DNA of 64,000 bases from the NCBI GenBank assembly GCA_964518955.1, contig CAZFHS010000004.1:62001-126000 (forward strand), in the 5' to 3' direction. The translations under genes and the position numbers were made by a program. The stretch is from JBDGYW01 sp964518955 (GTDB lineage: Bacteria; Gemmatimonadota; Gemmatimonadetes; Gemmatimonadales; GWC2-71-9). The notes under the pieces were generated by a model. That model worked only from the letters and a program-made list of their open reading frames with translations, made no database searches and was not told the origin of the DNA. Below, in pieces: positions 1 to 8,138 of the stretch (the first letter of the stretch is position 1; the number at the start of each line of letters is the position of its first letter).

Positions 1-1071
1 TTCACCAGTCAGAAATGATTCGTCGACCGTGGTCGAACCCGTCACGATGCAACCATCGGCAGGGATCTTCTCGCCTTCTCTGACCACGAACAAATCACCG
101 ACCCGCAGCTGTTCGATCGAAGCCAGATGCTGCTGACCATTGCTCTTGATGCGCACCTTTCGCGGAAGCATCTCGTAGAGTCGGTGTATACTCTCAGCGG
201 CCCTGTGTTTTGCGGAATGCTCGATGAGCTTCCCCAACAGCAGGATTGCCACGAGAGCGGTTGCCGTGTCGAAATAGAAATGATCCAATCCTCGTGCCAG
301 CGCGTACACACTGTAGAGAAACGCAGACAAGATGCTCGTCGTGAGCAGGACCTCCATTGTCGGCGCTCCAACTCGAAGACTGTGCCACGCCTTTCGATGG
401 ATTGGGAAGCCGCACCAGGTGACCGCCGGTGTGGACAAGCCCAGCAAAACGAACGGCACAATGAATTGGATCTCCGCGGACAACTCATCGAAATAGCCGA
501 CGTACAGGACGTAGCTGAAAAACATTGTGTTCATCAGCAAGAAAAAGGCGATTCCCGTTCGGGCAAGCAGCGAATTGCGTTCTCTGACACTCGCCTCACG
601 GAGGTCGTCCCTCGACACCGACTTGTACCCGAGACGGTCAATCTGTGCGGAAATCTGTTCGGGACCGATCTGTTGCGGCAGGTAGTGGATCTTAGCGGTG
701 TCGGACGCGAAGCTCACTCGAGTAGCAACTACACCACTTTCCGACCCAATGGCCTTCTCGATGAGCCAGGAGCACGCAGAGCACCACATCCCTTCTACAT
801 GCAGTGTGAGCTCGCACGCATCCTTTAGTTCTTCGGGTGACAGCGGAGGGGGTTCATCGTCTCGCCCCGGATTGCCGATGATGCCCAAATTCAAACACTG
901 CAGATAGAGTTCGGACTCTTGGAATTCACCCGCGACGTATCCGCCTTCGACGAGCATCAAAAAGACCTGCCGGCAGCCCGCGCAACAGAACTGATATTCC
1001 TTGCCGTCCCAATCAGTGCTCGGAGGACGCCGGGGTAGGCTCAGGCCACAGAGATCGCAGTTGTTGTTCAC
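1..1071 (-). CDS. ccoI: Copper-transporting P-type ATPase CcoI/FixI-like (C-terminus outside window)
   Basis: Inner-membrane P1B-type ATPase, expected to deliver copper for cbb3 oxidase assembly. About 357 codons are visible and the frame is open at the window edge. In order: an N-terminal Cys-rich metal-binding segment (CDLC at residues 5-8, then FCCAGC near 30), an HMA domain with GMWCSAC (CxxC), several hydrophobic helices, and the actuator-domain TGE motif, which is the last thing read at base 1. The phosphorylation DKTG motif and ATP domain lie outside. The start is the GTG at 1071, because an in-frame TAG sits just upstream. There is no convincing Shine-Dalgarno site. The Cys-rich region before the HMA domain and the neighbours ccoG, ccoN, ccoO and ccoS favour CcoI over a generic CopA detoxification pump. 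Confidence 0.9.
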   Translation of the reverse strand, partial: MNNNCDLCGLSLPRRPPSTDWDGKEYQFCCAGCRQVFLMLVEGGYVAGEFQESELYLQCLNLGIIGNPGRDDEPPPLSPEELKDACELTLHVEGMWCSACSWLIEKAIGSESGVVATRVSFASDTAKIHYLPQQIGPEQISAQIDRLGYKSVSRDDLREASVRERNSLLARTGIAFFLLMNTMFFSYVLYVGYFDELSAEIQFIVPFVLLGLSTPAVTWCGFPIHRKAWHSLRVGAPTMEVLLTTSILSAFLYSVYALARGLDHFYFDTATALVAILLLGKLIEHSAKHRAAESIHRLYEMLPRKVRIKSNGQQHLASIEQLRVGDLFVVREGEKIPADGCIVTGSTTVDESFLTGE

Positions 1072-1144
1072 TTTGGTCAGGTAGTGGTTGGACTGAATCT
1101 ACGCCCTGACCGGCGTCAGATCACGCGTGAGATCACACTTGATC

Positions 1145-1276
1145 TCACCTGGGTTGTTCCACGATCTGCCCGTCTCGGTACTCGACCAATACAACATCGT
1201 GCATCGACGCAATGACGATCGTGGCGATCAGGATCGCTACAAACAGCAAAATCGTGCCGTAAACGACCCGTTTCAC
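1145..1276 (-). CDS. 43-residue single-span membrane protein between ccoG and ccoI
   Basis: Small ORF: GTG start, TGA stop, 43 residues. It begins VKRVVYGTILLFV, continues as one hydrophobic helix (about residues 5-24) and ends in a polar tail (VEYRDGQIVEQPR). A GAGGA ribosome-binding site lies about 7 bases before the GTG, and the gene fills most of the 1072-1318 gap on the operon strand. Its place between ccoG and ccoI is where ccoH (FixH) often lies, but it is far shorter than FixH (about 150 residues) and does not resemble CcoS. I infer an oxidase-assembly or small-subunit role from position only. Inferred topology: N-terminus inside, tail in the periplasm. Confidence 0.6.
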   Translation of the reverse strand: MKRVVYGTILLFVAILIATIVIASMHDVVLVEYRDGQIVEQPR

Positions 1277-1318
1277 GGAGTTTCCTCTTCGGAGGTTTTC
1301 GACGCAGCTGCACTTTTT

Positions 1319-2599
1319 TCAGTCATACTCGTCTGGCATGAAGAACGCAATCTCGGCAACGGTACTGATCGATTCATCTTCCACGCTCGTGGCCTGGAGT
1401 TCGAACCGGTTGGGGCCGGGATTCAGAGACGCACCGTCGGTGCTTATGGCCATCTTGAAGGTAACCTTCTCCCGGGATCGCAACGGAATCGGGTTGTCTT
1501 CGGGGTAAACCACACAGGTCGACATGGGGTTGTTCGCGACCCGGCACTCGAGTCGGAAAGTCCCGTCGGTCATGCCGCGGTTTTCCATCCTCACGGTGTA
1601 ATCGTTATACACTAAGCTATCAGATCCTACCCGGTACAGCGTCGTACGATCGCCTGAGGCGCTGAGCGAAAGTGGCTGCCGTAGGTTGGTGAGTGAGATC
1701 AATCCGGTTCCGAAAACGACGGTCAACCCTACAATGATCCATCGTTTGGAATCCACCAAACCGAGCTTTTCGTACCAGGTGTCTCTAGCCTTGCTCTCTC
1801 CCCAAGAAAACGATATGAGCCCCTCTTTGCCCTTCTTTCCAAGCACCTTCTTGCACGCATCGACGCAGTCTCCGCAATACACGCATTCAGTCTGGTAGGG
1901 TGATTCGCGAATGTCGATTCCCATTCTACAGCAGCGCACACAGGCGTCACAGGCGAGGCAATCGTCCTTTCTCTCGTTGTCGTAGTTCACGATCTGGGTT
2001 TTTTTGTCGGTGACCAGCAACTGCATCATTCCATATGGGCATGCTCTGGTGCAGAACAGCTCGCGGAGAAACATCGCGTCCAAGAACACCAAAACGGCTA
2101 TACCGAGAATGAATTTCACAACGAGAGGATGCATGCTCCAGGACATCAGATCGGAGAGCATGCGGTAGGGGTCCACGAAATAAGCCACGAGGTTGTAGCC
2201 GATGAACACTGACAACGCGCCCATCTGAACCGACGTCAGCGCATAGAACGCGAACTTCTTCCCAAATCCCGCCCGTTTGGGTCGATAATTCAGCAGGCGA
2301 GCCGAGTTCGACTCGAACCAACGAGCCACGTGACTCATCACCGTCTGAGGACATACCCACCCGCACCACACACGCCCATAGAGCATCGCAAAGAACACGA
2401 TGATCCAGAGGCCAAGCATGAGAATCAAGAACAGCAGGTAGAACTCATCGACCCAGAGTACGGTGTTGAGGAAGTAGAATCGCAGCGTCGGAATATCCAG
2501 CCTCAGGATATTCAAGAAAGGCAGCACAATAATCGCCAGCGTGCTCAGAGTGAGCACGAGGCGACTTTTTGCACTATAGGTCGAGAGGTTGAATCTCAT
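1319..2599 (-). CDS. ccoG: cbb3 oxidase accessory protein CcoG (polyferredoxin, cupric reductase family)
   Basis: 426 residues. CcoG is a membrane Fe-S protein; family members reduce copper for cbb3 oxidase maturation. The N-terminal half carries hydrophobic helices (about 13-33, 44-70, 115-140, 160-178) with the motifs CGWVCPQT and CTRACPYG. Next comes a ferredoxin region with CLACDACVRCC and CVYCGDCVDAC, enough cysteines for two [4Fe-4S] clusters. The last 130 residues form a beta-rich periplasmic Ig-like domain, as in the family. Length and domain order are normal. The gene starts four bases after the stop of the 71-residue membrane protein gene, within the oxidase operon. Confidence 0.95.
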   Translation of the reverse strand: MRFNLSTYSAKSRLVLTLSTLAIIVLPFLNILRLDIPTLRFYFLNTVLWVDEFYLLFLILMLGLWIIVFFAMLYGRVWCGWVCPQTVMSHVARWFESNSARLLNYRPKRAGFGKKFAFYALTSVQMGALSVFIGYNLVAYFVDPYRMLSDLMSWSMHPLVVKFILGIAVLVFLDAMFLRELFCTRACPYGMMQLLVTDKKTQIVNYDNERKDDCLACDACVRCCRMGIDIRESPYQTECVYCGDCVDACKKVLGKKGKEGLISFSWGESKARDTWYEKLGLVDSKRWIIVGLTVVFGTGLISLTNLRQPLSLSASGDRTTLYRVGSDSLVYNDYTVRMENRGMTDGTFRLECRVANNPMSTCVVYPEDNPIPLRSREKVTFKMAISTDGASLNPGPNRFELQATSVEDESISTVAEIAFFMPDEYD

Positions 2600-2602
2600 C
2601 CA

Positions 2603-2818
2603 CTACGGAACTTCTTGCGCGATTCCGGCTTGTCGTTGCTCCTGCTGCTCTTGGTAGTCGGATTTCCAATCCCAACGGGTAAACAGGTAGTAGAAACAGA
2701 AGACGGCTATCACCACATACGAAGTGATCAAAAACCACCCCGGCCCGCGCTCGTGGTCTTGATCGATTAGTACTTCTTCGACATCAGGAGCCGTGTCGTT
2801 TGTGTTTACGTCGGTCAT
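2603..2818 (-). CDS. 71-residue membrane protein in the ccoQ/ccoP position
   Basis: The N-terminus is acidic and soluble (to about residue 26), followed by one transmembrane helix (GWFLITSYVVIAVFCFYYLF, about 28-47) and a charged, Gln-rich tail. Its ATG overlaps the stop of ccoO (ATGA), so the two are translationally coupled. The layout, an acidic lead followed by a Trp-containing single helix, recalls the N-terminal anchor of CcoP without its cytochrome c domains. It could equally be a CcoQ-like small subunit. No haem motif is present. I infer it is a structural subunit of this cbb3 oxidase. Confidence 0.7.
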   Translation of the reverse strand: MTDVNTNDTAPDVEEVLIDQDHERGPGWFLITSYVVIAVFCFYYLFTRWDWKSDYQEQQEQRQAGIAQEVP

Positions 2819-3468
2819 GGCGAATCCTCCCCGCCACTGGCGGCGTTTTCTCCACTATTGTCCTGGTCGGCACTACCGGCACGACGTCTCGCAGCAGCCA
2901 CACCGTCTTCGCGCCAGTTCAAGTTGGTTCCGAGCTTCTGGAGGTACGCAACGAGCGCAACCACATCTTCGTCCGGTTGCCCAGCATCGGAGAACATCCA
3001 CCCCATGGCCGGCATGATCGAGCCAGGCGACGTGCTCCTGGGGTCGCGGAAGTGGTTCACGTGCCAGGAGTTGTCGTATTTGCCTCCGACCCGAGCTAGA
3101 TCGGGTCCAATGCGACGTGTGCCTAACATGTGCGGCTTGTCGAATGCGTACTCACCCGGCTGGGACGGCGGAGCCTGAATGAACTCGCGTATCCCGTATC
3201 GCCTGTATGTCTCTTCCTCACCCATGCCATATCGGTACGTTTCGTACAGAAGATTCCGAACCTGCTGTGTATGGCAGTACCAACAGCCCTCTCGCTGATA
3301 GATCTTTTTTCCTTGAAGCTCCATCTCCGTGTAGTCCGTGGCGTCTTCTCCAGGCGTATTGAGCTGCTCGTCCATCAGCGGCACGACCATCGTGAAATAC
3401 GTTCCCAAGAAGAAGAACGCGGCCACTCCCAGAACGAAGATTGCAGCTTTTGTCTCGAATACGTTCAT
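2815..3468 (-). CDS. ccoO: cbb3-type cytochrome c oxidase monohaem subunit CcoO
   Basis: 217 residues. CcoO is the membrane-anchored monohaem cytochrome c subunit that passes electrons to CcoN. It has an N-terminal anchor (FVLGVAAFFFLGTYFTMVV, about 11-29), one haem-binding CWYCH motif near residue 63 followed by QQVRNL as is typical, and a likely axial Met in PGSIMPAMGWMF. The C-terminus ends in an acidic low-complexity tail. An AGAGG site lies 9 bases before the ATG. It lies directly downstream of ccoN. Confidence 0.96.
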   Translation of the reverse strand: MNVFETKAAIFVLGVAAFFFLGTYFTMVVPLMDEQLNTPGEDATDYTEMELQGKKIYQREGCWYCHTQQVRNLLYETYRYGMGEEETYRRYGIREFIQAPPSQPGEYAFDKPHMLGTRRIGPDLARVGGKYDNSWHVNHFRDPRSTSPGSIMPAMGWMFSDAGQPDEDVVALVAYLQKLGTNLNWREDGVAAARRRAGSADQDNSGENAASGGEDSP

Positions 3469-3486
3469 GACAATCGTCCTCTCTGG

Positions 3487-4833
3487 TTAGACCGTGGCAG
3501 GTTGAAGTTCCCCAGTAGCCGCGGGAACTGTCTTGAAGACGTTGTATGCGAAGACCACTTGGCCTGTTACCATGGCAACTGCTGCAAACAGGCGCACCAG
3601 GTAGTAAGGTGCCATTGACGCGACTGTCTCGAGAAACGGCAGGTACGGATCCATCCACTGCAATCCCTGCAGGAACCCGCCTATCCAGAGGCTGACGGAG
3701 AACCCGAGAAACCCGACGAATGAGAGCCAGAAATGCCATTCACCGAGTTTGTCGGAGTACATTTTGCCCGTTTTCATGATCCTCGGGAGTGCAAAGTAGA
3801 TCCCAGCAATCGCAAAGAACGAGAACGCACCAAATACGGCCATGTGAGCATGACCGGGTATCCAGTCCGTCTTGCTGATGATCTGGTTTACCATGCGCAA
3901 CGAGTGCATCGGGCCCTGAAAACAGGTCAGCAGATAAAAGACTGTGCCGGCCAGTAGGAACTTCACGATGTAGTCCCCCTGCGCCCACTTGCCACGCAGC
4001 GTTCCGAAGAAGTTCGTGATAACGGTCCAAACGGGAATCAGCAGCGAGATGCTGAATAGGATCGCCACCGTCTGAAGCCACGTCGGGATGGGTCCGAAGA
4101 TGATGTGATGTGCACCGGTCCACACGTACAGGAACGCAATCGTCCAGAACCCGATCAGCGACAGTTTGTGGCTGTACAGAGGGTTGCCTGTTGCCTTGGG
4201 TATGAAGTAGTACGCAAGAGAAACTCCCATCGGCGTGAAGATGAGGCCCACCGCGTTGTGTCCAAACCACCAGTTGACGTTGGCGTCATTCACACCGAAG
4301 TAGACCGGCAGATTGGCGACAACCCAGAGGATAGTGGTCCAGAAGATGGTGCCCATCATGTACCAGAGGCTCACGTACATCTGCGGTCGTTTTCGGTTTG
4401 CGATCGTTCCGAAGATGTTGATCGCAAACATCACCCAGGCGACTGCCACCAACACATCCAGCCACATCGGTAACTCCAGATACTCCCTGCCCTGGTTGTG
4501 GCCCAAAGAAAACTCCACCACGGCACCGAGTATTATCACAACCCAGAGTCCCAGAGTAGCGAGCCCCAACTTTTCGCTGAACAGGCGTGTCCCGCACAGC
4601 CTTGGGATCACGTAGTAAGCCAAACCCATATTGGCGGCAAGCAACCATCCAAACAGAACACCATTGGTATGGATCGGCCGCAGTCGCCCGAACGTAAGGA
4701 ACGAAAACCCCCCGAGAAATTCGGGGAAGACGAACTTGGTGGCCAAGGTCAGCCCCACCAGGATCACAATCAGAAAAAACGCGATCGAGGCGTAAATGAA
4801 TCCCTTGGCACTGGTGTCTACGTGGCCTGCCAT
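3487..4833 (-). CDS. ccoN: cbb3-type cytochrome c oxidase catalytic subunit I CcoN
   Basis: 448 residues, about 12 helices. It reduces O2 to water at a haem b3-CuB centre and pumps protons. Visible ligand motifs are RPIHTNGV (low-spin haem His), WWFGHNAVG and TGAHHIIFG (CuB histidines) and WIPGHAHMAVFG (haem histidines). I chose the ATG at 4833 (MAGHVDTS) over an upstream ATG at 4866 because GGAGGG lies 6 bases before it and residues before it look unconserved. A short perfect dyad, CGACA-AC-TGTCG (4900-4911), lies between this gene and the preceding cytochrome gene. Confidence 0.96.
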   Translation of the reverse strand: MAGHVDTSAKGFIYASIAFFLIVILVGLTLATKFVFPEFLGGFSFLTFGRLRPIHTNGVLFGWLLAANMGLAYYVIPRLCGTRLFSEKLGLATLGLWVVIILGAVVEFSLGHNQGREYLELPMWLDVLVAVAWVMFAINIFGTIANRKRPQMYVSLWYMMGTIFWTTILWVVANLPVYFGVNDANVNWWFGHNAVGLIFTPMGVSLAYYFIPKATGNPLYSHKLSLIGFWTIAFLYVWTGAHHIIFGPIPTWLQTVAILFSISLLIPVWTVITNFFGTLRGKWAQGDYIVKFLLAGTVFYLLTCFQGPMHSLRMVNQIISKTDWIPGHAHMAVFGAFSFFAIAGIYFALPRIMKTGKMYSDKLGEWHFWLSFVGFLGFSVSLWIGGFLQGLQWMDPYLPFLETVASMAPYYLVRLFAAVAMVTGQVVFAYNVFKTVPAATGELQPATV

Positions 4834-4912
4834 ACGCTTCCCTCCGTTCGGTTGTGCTGGCAGCAAACGTCTGTTCTATACCGTCAGCCGACAATCGTCC
4901 GACAACTGTCGC

Positions 4913-5728
4913 CTAGTGTCCGATATTTGCGCCTCGTTCTCGTTGCACGTTGGCTTCGGTGCGGAGGTGGTTCAGAATGTCCCAGCGCTCTTCATCGCTC
5001 ATCACTCCGATCCAAGGCAGCATCGACGTTCCGGGCACGCCGTTGGTGATTGATTCATACATCCGCGTGTCAGACATGTAGTCGATGAACGGGACCTCGC
5101 CGAACGAGATGACCGCGACCAGGTTGCGGGGTGCGGGCATCAGATTAGGAGCGATGATTCCGTTGCCGTCCGCAACGGCACCATGGCAGCTGGTGCAATA
5201 CTGACCGTACGATGCTCGCCCTCGCGACACAGATGCCTCAGTTCGCTCCACGGGATTCTCGGTTCCATCAGCAACAGCCTGGTAATCAACTGAGTTCGGT
5301 AGCCCCGAGGCTGCGCCGGAGGTGAGCGATCGGATGTAGTTGATCACATGCCATCGGTTCGATTCGCTGAGAAGCATCTCGAACGCAGGCATGCTGGTCG
5401 CTCGTACCCCGCCCGAAACGGACGTGTAGAAACGTTCGTCGTCGAGATAGTTGACGAACTCCGCGTTACGGAGATTCTGCGGTTTGGGAATCAGGTTGAG
5501 CGCCTGCGGCCCCCTACCGTCACCACGCCTGCCGTGACAACCAGCGCAATAGTTGAAGAACACGTCCTCACCGATCGCGACCGATTCGTCAGACATGGCG
5601 ATCGGGTTTTCTCGCTGAGAGCCACTTTGCACTGCAGCGTATAGCGGCACCAATACGAACGCCAGGAGTAGAGTGGTGCCAGCTGTTCTGAGTACTTTCG
5701 CATCAATGCGGTTCAAAATCCCAGACAT
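4913..5728 (-). CDS. Membrane-anchored dihaem cytochrome c
   Basis: 271 residues with two cytochrome c domains, haem motifs CAGCH and CTSCH, each followed by a Gly/Asp-rich loop (GRRGDG, VADGNG). Probable Met ligands are in TSMPAF and TSMLPW. One N-terminal signal anchor is present (TLLLAFVLVPLYAAV). It lies immediately upstream of ccoN, so it may provide the dihaem function of CcoP, which is otherwise missing, or shuttle electrons from the bc complex to the oxidase (inference). The start at 5728 is preferred over 5770: it has AGGGG 6 bases upstream and avoids overlap with the previous gene. Confidence 0.9.
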   Translation of the reverse strand: MSGILNRIDAKVLRTAGTTLLLAFVLVPLYAAVQSGSQRENPIAMSDESVAIGEDVFFNYCAGCHGRRGDGRGPQALNLIPKPQNLRNAEFVNYLDDERFYTSVSGGVRATSMPAFEMLLSESNRWHVINYIRSLTSGAASGLPNSVDYQAVADGTENPVERTEASVSRGRASYGQYCTSCHGAVADGNGIIAPNLMPAPRNLVAVISFGEVPFIDYMSDTRMYESITNGVPGTSMLPWIGVMSDEERWDILNHLRTEANVQRERGANIGH

Positions 5729-5744
5729 TCGATTCCCCTGCGCC

Positions 5745-6467
5745 TCAGTGATTGTGACCCGACGGCCCATGGCCGCCGAGGCCCAGCCAATGCAAATACG
5801 GTATGTGAAGACCCCTCAGTACCAACGAAATGCCCATCAGGATGATCGTTACTGCCGCCAGCTGTTCTGCGCCTCGCCGGACTTTCGCCGAAAACACCGA
5901 CGAAAAAGCTCCTACCAACACCAGTGCCGGAGTCATTCCAACTGCGAAGAGCGCCATTACTAGGGCACCGCTACCGACGTTGTGCGTAGCCACCGCGCGC
6001 GCGATCATCGCGTAGAGCACGCCACAGGGCAACAGAGGGGTCAGCAGCCCAAGCAGCATCTTGCTGCCTGCACTCGGCGAGCTCAGCAAGGATCCCTGAA
6101 GCTTCGCGATTCCCTTGCCGGTCCAGCCCTGGGTGAAACTCGACGGTACCGGCACGAACCCCAATAGGAGAAATCCGGCAACGATCATTACAGCGCCACC
6201 CACCACAGAAACGTATTCGCCTATGGTCTGGATGGACCCGAAAGCCATCCCCACCAATCCTGCAAGCACACCCAACGCGGAATACGCCAAGATCCGTCCC
6301 ACGTTGTAGGCGGCGTGAAGCCATAAGATGCTTCTGCCAGATTGTTGTCCGAACTGCCCCGAAGTCGCTCCGCTTATCGAGTATGCGAGCACGATGGGGC
6401 CACACATGCCCACGCAGTGCAAGCTCGCGAGCACCCCTGCCAGCAGTACTACCGAGTACTCGGCCAC
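5745..6467 (-). CDS. DsbD_2/TauE-SafE-like membrane protein of cbb3 loci
   Basis: 240 residues, six to seven hydrophobic helices. The first helix carries LHCVGMCGP, the HCxGxCGP signature of the DsbD_2/UreH-like family, and a second Cys/Pro motif (LLPCGVLYAM) occurs mid-protein. Family members beside cbb3 genes are often annotated as sulfite exporter TauE/SafE and are thought to act in metal transport or thiol transfer during cytochrome maturation. The substrate cannot be read from sequence. The C-terminus is Gly/His-rich (HGPSGHNH), which could bind metal. The GTG start shares one base with the stop of the pentahaem gene. Confidence 0.85.
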   Translation of the reverse strand: MAEYSVVLLAGVLASLHCVGMCGPIVLAYSISGATSGQFGQQSGRSILWLHAAYNVGRILAYSALGVLAGLVGMAFGSIQTIGEYVSVVGGAVMIVAGFLLLGFVPVPSSFTQGWTGKGIAKLQGSLLSSPSAGSKMLLGLLTPLLPCGVLYAMIARAVATHNVGSGALVMALFAVGMTPALVLVGAFSSVFSAKVRRGAEQLAAVTIILMGISLVLRGLHIPYLHWLGLGGHGPSGHNH

Positions 6468-7582
6468 TAACCACCCTCTGGTGCGTAAACGGTCGCGTTA
6501 TCCACCTCGAGGGTGGTCAGGCTTTCCAGGTAGAGTTCCAGAGCGTCGAGTTGAGACTCCGAATACTCGAAGTCCGGCATAATCGAACCTCCGATCAGCG
6601 TACGCGGATTGAGATGATGTTCCTTCATCCATTCTTTCGTACGCTGGCGGCCGTACACGCTCAGGTCGGGGCCGATCTTGCCACCTTCACCGTTTATCGT
6701 ATGACAGGCGACACATGCCATGCTCTCGAAAAGCTGCCGGCCTGACTCGACAGAAACCGGCACGTCTTCCGGTCCCTGAGCTTCCCACGCCACCGACTCG
6801 AAGTGCTCGCGCACGGGACCGTTCAGCAGACGTTCGCCGGTTTGGGCCTTGAGATACACGAGCAACGCATGAACCTCATCCTCCGTGAGTTCCATCGTTG
6901 GCATGATCGATTCGAAGCTGTTCGCCTTCGGATCGACGATTGACTCAAACAAATAGTCGACGCGCCACTTGGCACCCACGTCAGTCAGCTCGACACCGAG
7001 CTTTCCGCGCGAGACACCATCGATTCGGTGGCACCCGTAACACGCCTTTTCAATGAAGAGCCGTGAGCCTGCCCGCAATACCGGAGCCGCTCGTGGGTAA
7101 GGTGGGAGGTGGCATTTCGCGCATGCCGCTTGTACGTAGTCGCCAGCCAGGCGACCCCTGATCCAGTGCTCGCCCGCACCGTGTGCGTCTTCGGCGGTCA
7201 GGCCGCGGCCGTTCCCTTCGTGGCATACGGTACAACCAAATTCGCGGAACGGATGGTTGCCCCGTATGTTCGAATGGGTTCGGTACGGCAGAGGGGCATC
7301 GGCGAATTTCGGATCGTCGATACCAGCGTGGCATGTGGTACACCGATCGATTCGTCGCTCACCCCAATCAGAGATGATGAGTTGTTCGATGCGCGGATTG
7401 CGTGCCCAAATGTTTGCCCGCATCTCGGCGTCTTCGGTGAGTTCCGCCGCAATCTCCAGGTATTCTGTTTGGTGGGCCCGCCACTCATTGCGGTAGTTCT
7501 TGTGCAACACGAGGACGTTGCCGCTCAAGAACAGCACCGAACCGACGAGCATAACGATCTGCCAGAATCTGCTGACTTGCAT
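6467..7582 (-). CDS. Pentahaem c-type cytochrome of the bc-type complex
   Basis: 371 residues with an N-terminal signal anchor (about 9-25) and five CxxCH motifs in order: CTTCH, CTVCH, CAKCH, CYGCH and CVACH. The first three form a multihaem module; the last two sit in separate class-I-like domains with candidate Met ligands (SIMPTM, SIMPDF). Placed right after the Rieske and split cytochrome b genes, it occupies the position of cytochrome c1 or f and probably carries electrons from the Rieske protein towards the oxidase (inference). I chose ATG 7582, with GGAG five bases upstream; GTG 7588 is also possible. Confidence 0.9.
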   Translation of the reverse strand: MQVSRFWQIVMLVGSVLFLSGNVLVLHKNYRNEWRAHQTEYLEIAAELTEDAEMRANIWARNPRIEQLIISDWGERRIDRCTTCHAGIDDPKFADAPLPYRTHSNIRGNHPFREFGCTVCHEGNGRGLTAEDAHGAGEHWIRGRLAGDYVQAACAKCHLPPYPRAAPVLRAGSRLFIEKACYGCHRIDGVSRGKLGVELTDVGAKWRVDYLFESIVDPKANSFESIMPTMELTEDEVHALLVYLKAQTGERLLNGPVREHFESVAWEAQGPEDVPVSVESGRQLFESMACVACHTINGEGGKIGPDLSVYGRQRTKEWMKEHHLNPRTLIGGSIMPDFEYSESQLDALELYLESLTTLEVDNATVYAPEGG

Positions 7583-7600
7583 AGTCACTCCAGCTCCCGG

Positions 7601-8137
7601 TCAGTGACCGAGGTTCGATTCCCATGGGAGGACGAAGTCCCAGTTCGGTCCCCGGAAGAACGTGCCGAGGATGATCATTACGAACATGACGACGAGAAAC
7701 ATCAGGAAGATGGTGTTCGCCCACGATCTCTCTTTGGCGAACCAGATACCGATGCCCACTTTCTTCCTATCGAAATACGGCAGTGCCAACAGGGCAACTA
7801 CGATGAGCGTGGGTATCGCCACTCCACCAATGAATGCGGAATAGCTCACCATCTCCTGCAACCCCAGGAAGTACCACGGCGCCTTGGCTGGATTCGGCGG
7901 ATGCGTGGCGTCTGCGATTTCTTCGAGTGGGGCGTTGAATATGAATGCCGCTACCAGCAACAGGCCTGCCACCAGAGCAAATAGGGCGATTTCGCGATAC
8001 AGCACGTGCGGCCAGGTGAAGACGTAACCCTCGTCGTCTCTGCCGACGTTGGGAGAGCTACCTTTGACCAGTTCCATCAGGCCGTAGGTCTTGTCGGCAT
8101 CCTTCGGGAACACCTTGTTGGGATCTACTGGTTTCAT
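7601..8137 (-). CDS. Cytochrome b C-terminal subunit (subunit IV/PetD-like)
   Basis: 178 residues with about three transmembrane helices. The segment PAKAPWYFLGLQEM matches the PEWYF quinol-site signature of cytochrome b/b6f subunit IV, although Glu is replaced by Ala (A-P-W-Y). A long soluble N-terminus precedes the helices. The start is ATG 8137, with GGAGGG just upstream, rather than the longer frame from 8221 that would overlap the cytochrome b gene. It is separated by a single base from the gene for the N-terminal cytochrome b half, so the two probably form one split cytochrome b. Confidence 0.9.
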   Translation of the reverse strand: MKPVDPNKVFPKDADKTYGLMELVKGSSPNVGRDDEGYVFTWPHVLYREIALFALVAGLLLVAAFIFNAPLEEIADATHPPNPAKAPWYFLGLQEMVSYSAFIGGVAIPTLIVVALLALPYFDRKKVGIGIWFAKERSWANTIFLMFLVVMFVMIILGTFFRGPNWDFVLPWESNLGH

Positions 8138-8138
8138 T

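Noticed and set aside
127..828. 233-codon plus-strand frame at the left end
   Set aside because: Antisense to the P-type ATPase, whose motifs (CxxC, TGE) and membrane helices are clear on the minus strand.
4893..4915. Dyad and TTGTCGG repeats between the dihaem cytochrome and ccoN as an internal promoter
   Set aside because: No acceptable -10 at proper spacing; too short to call beyond a weak hairpin.
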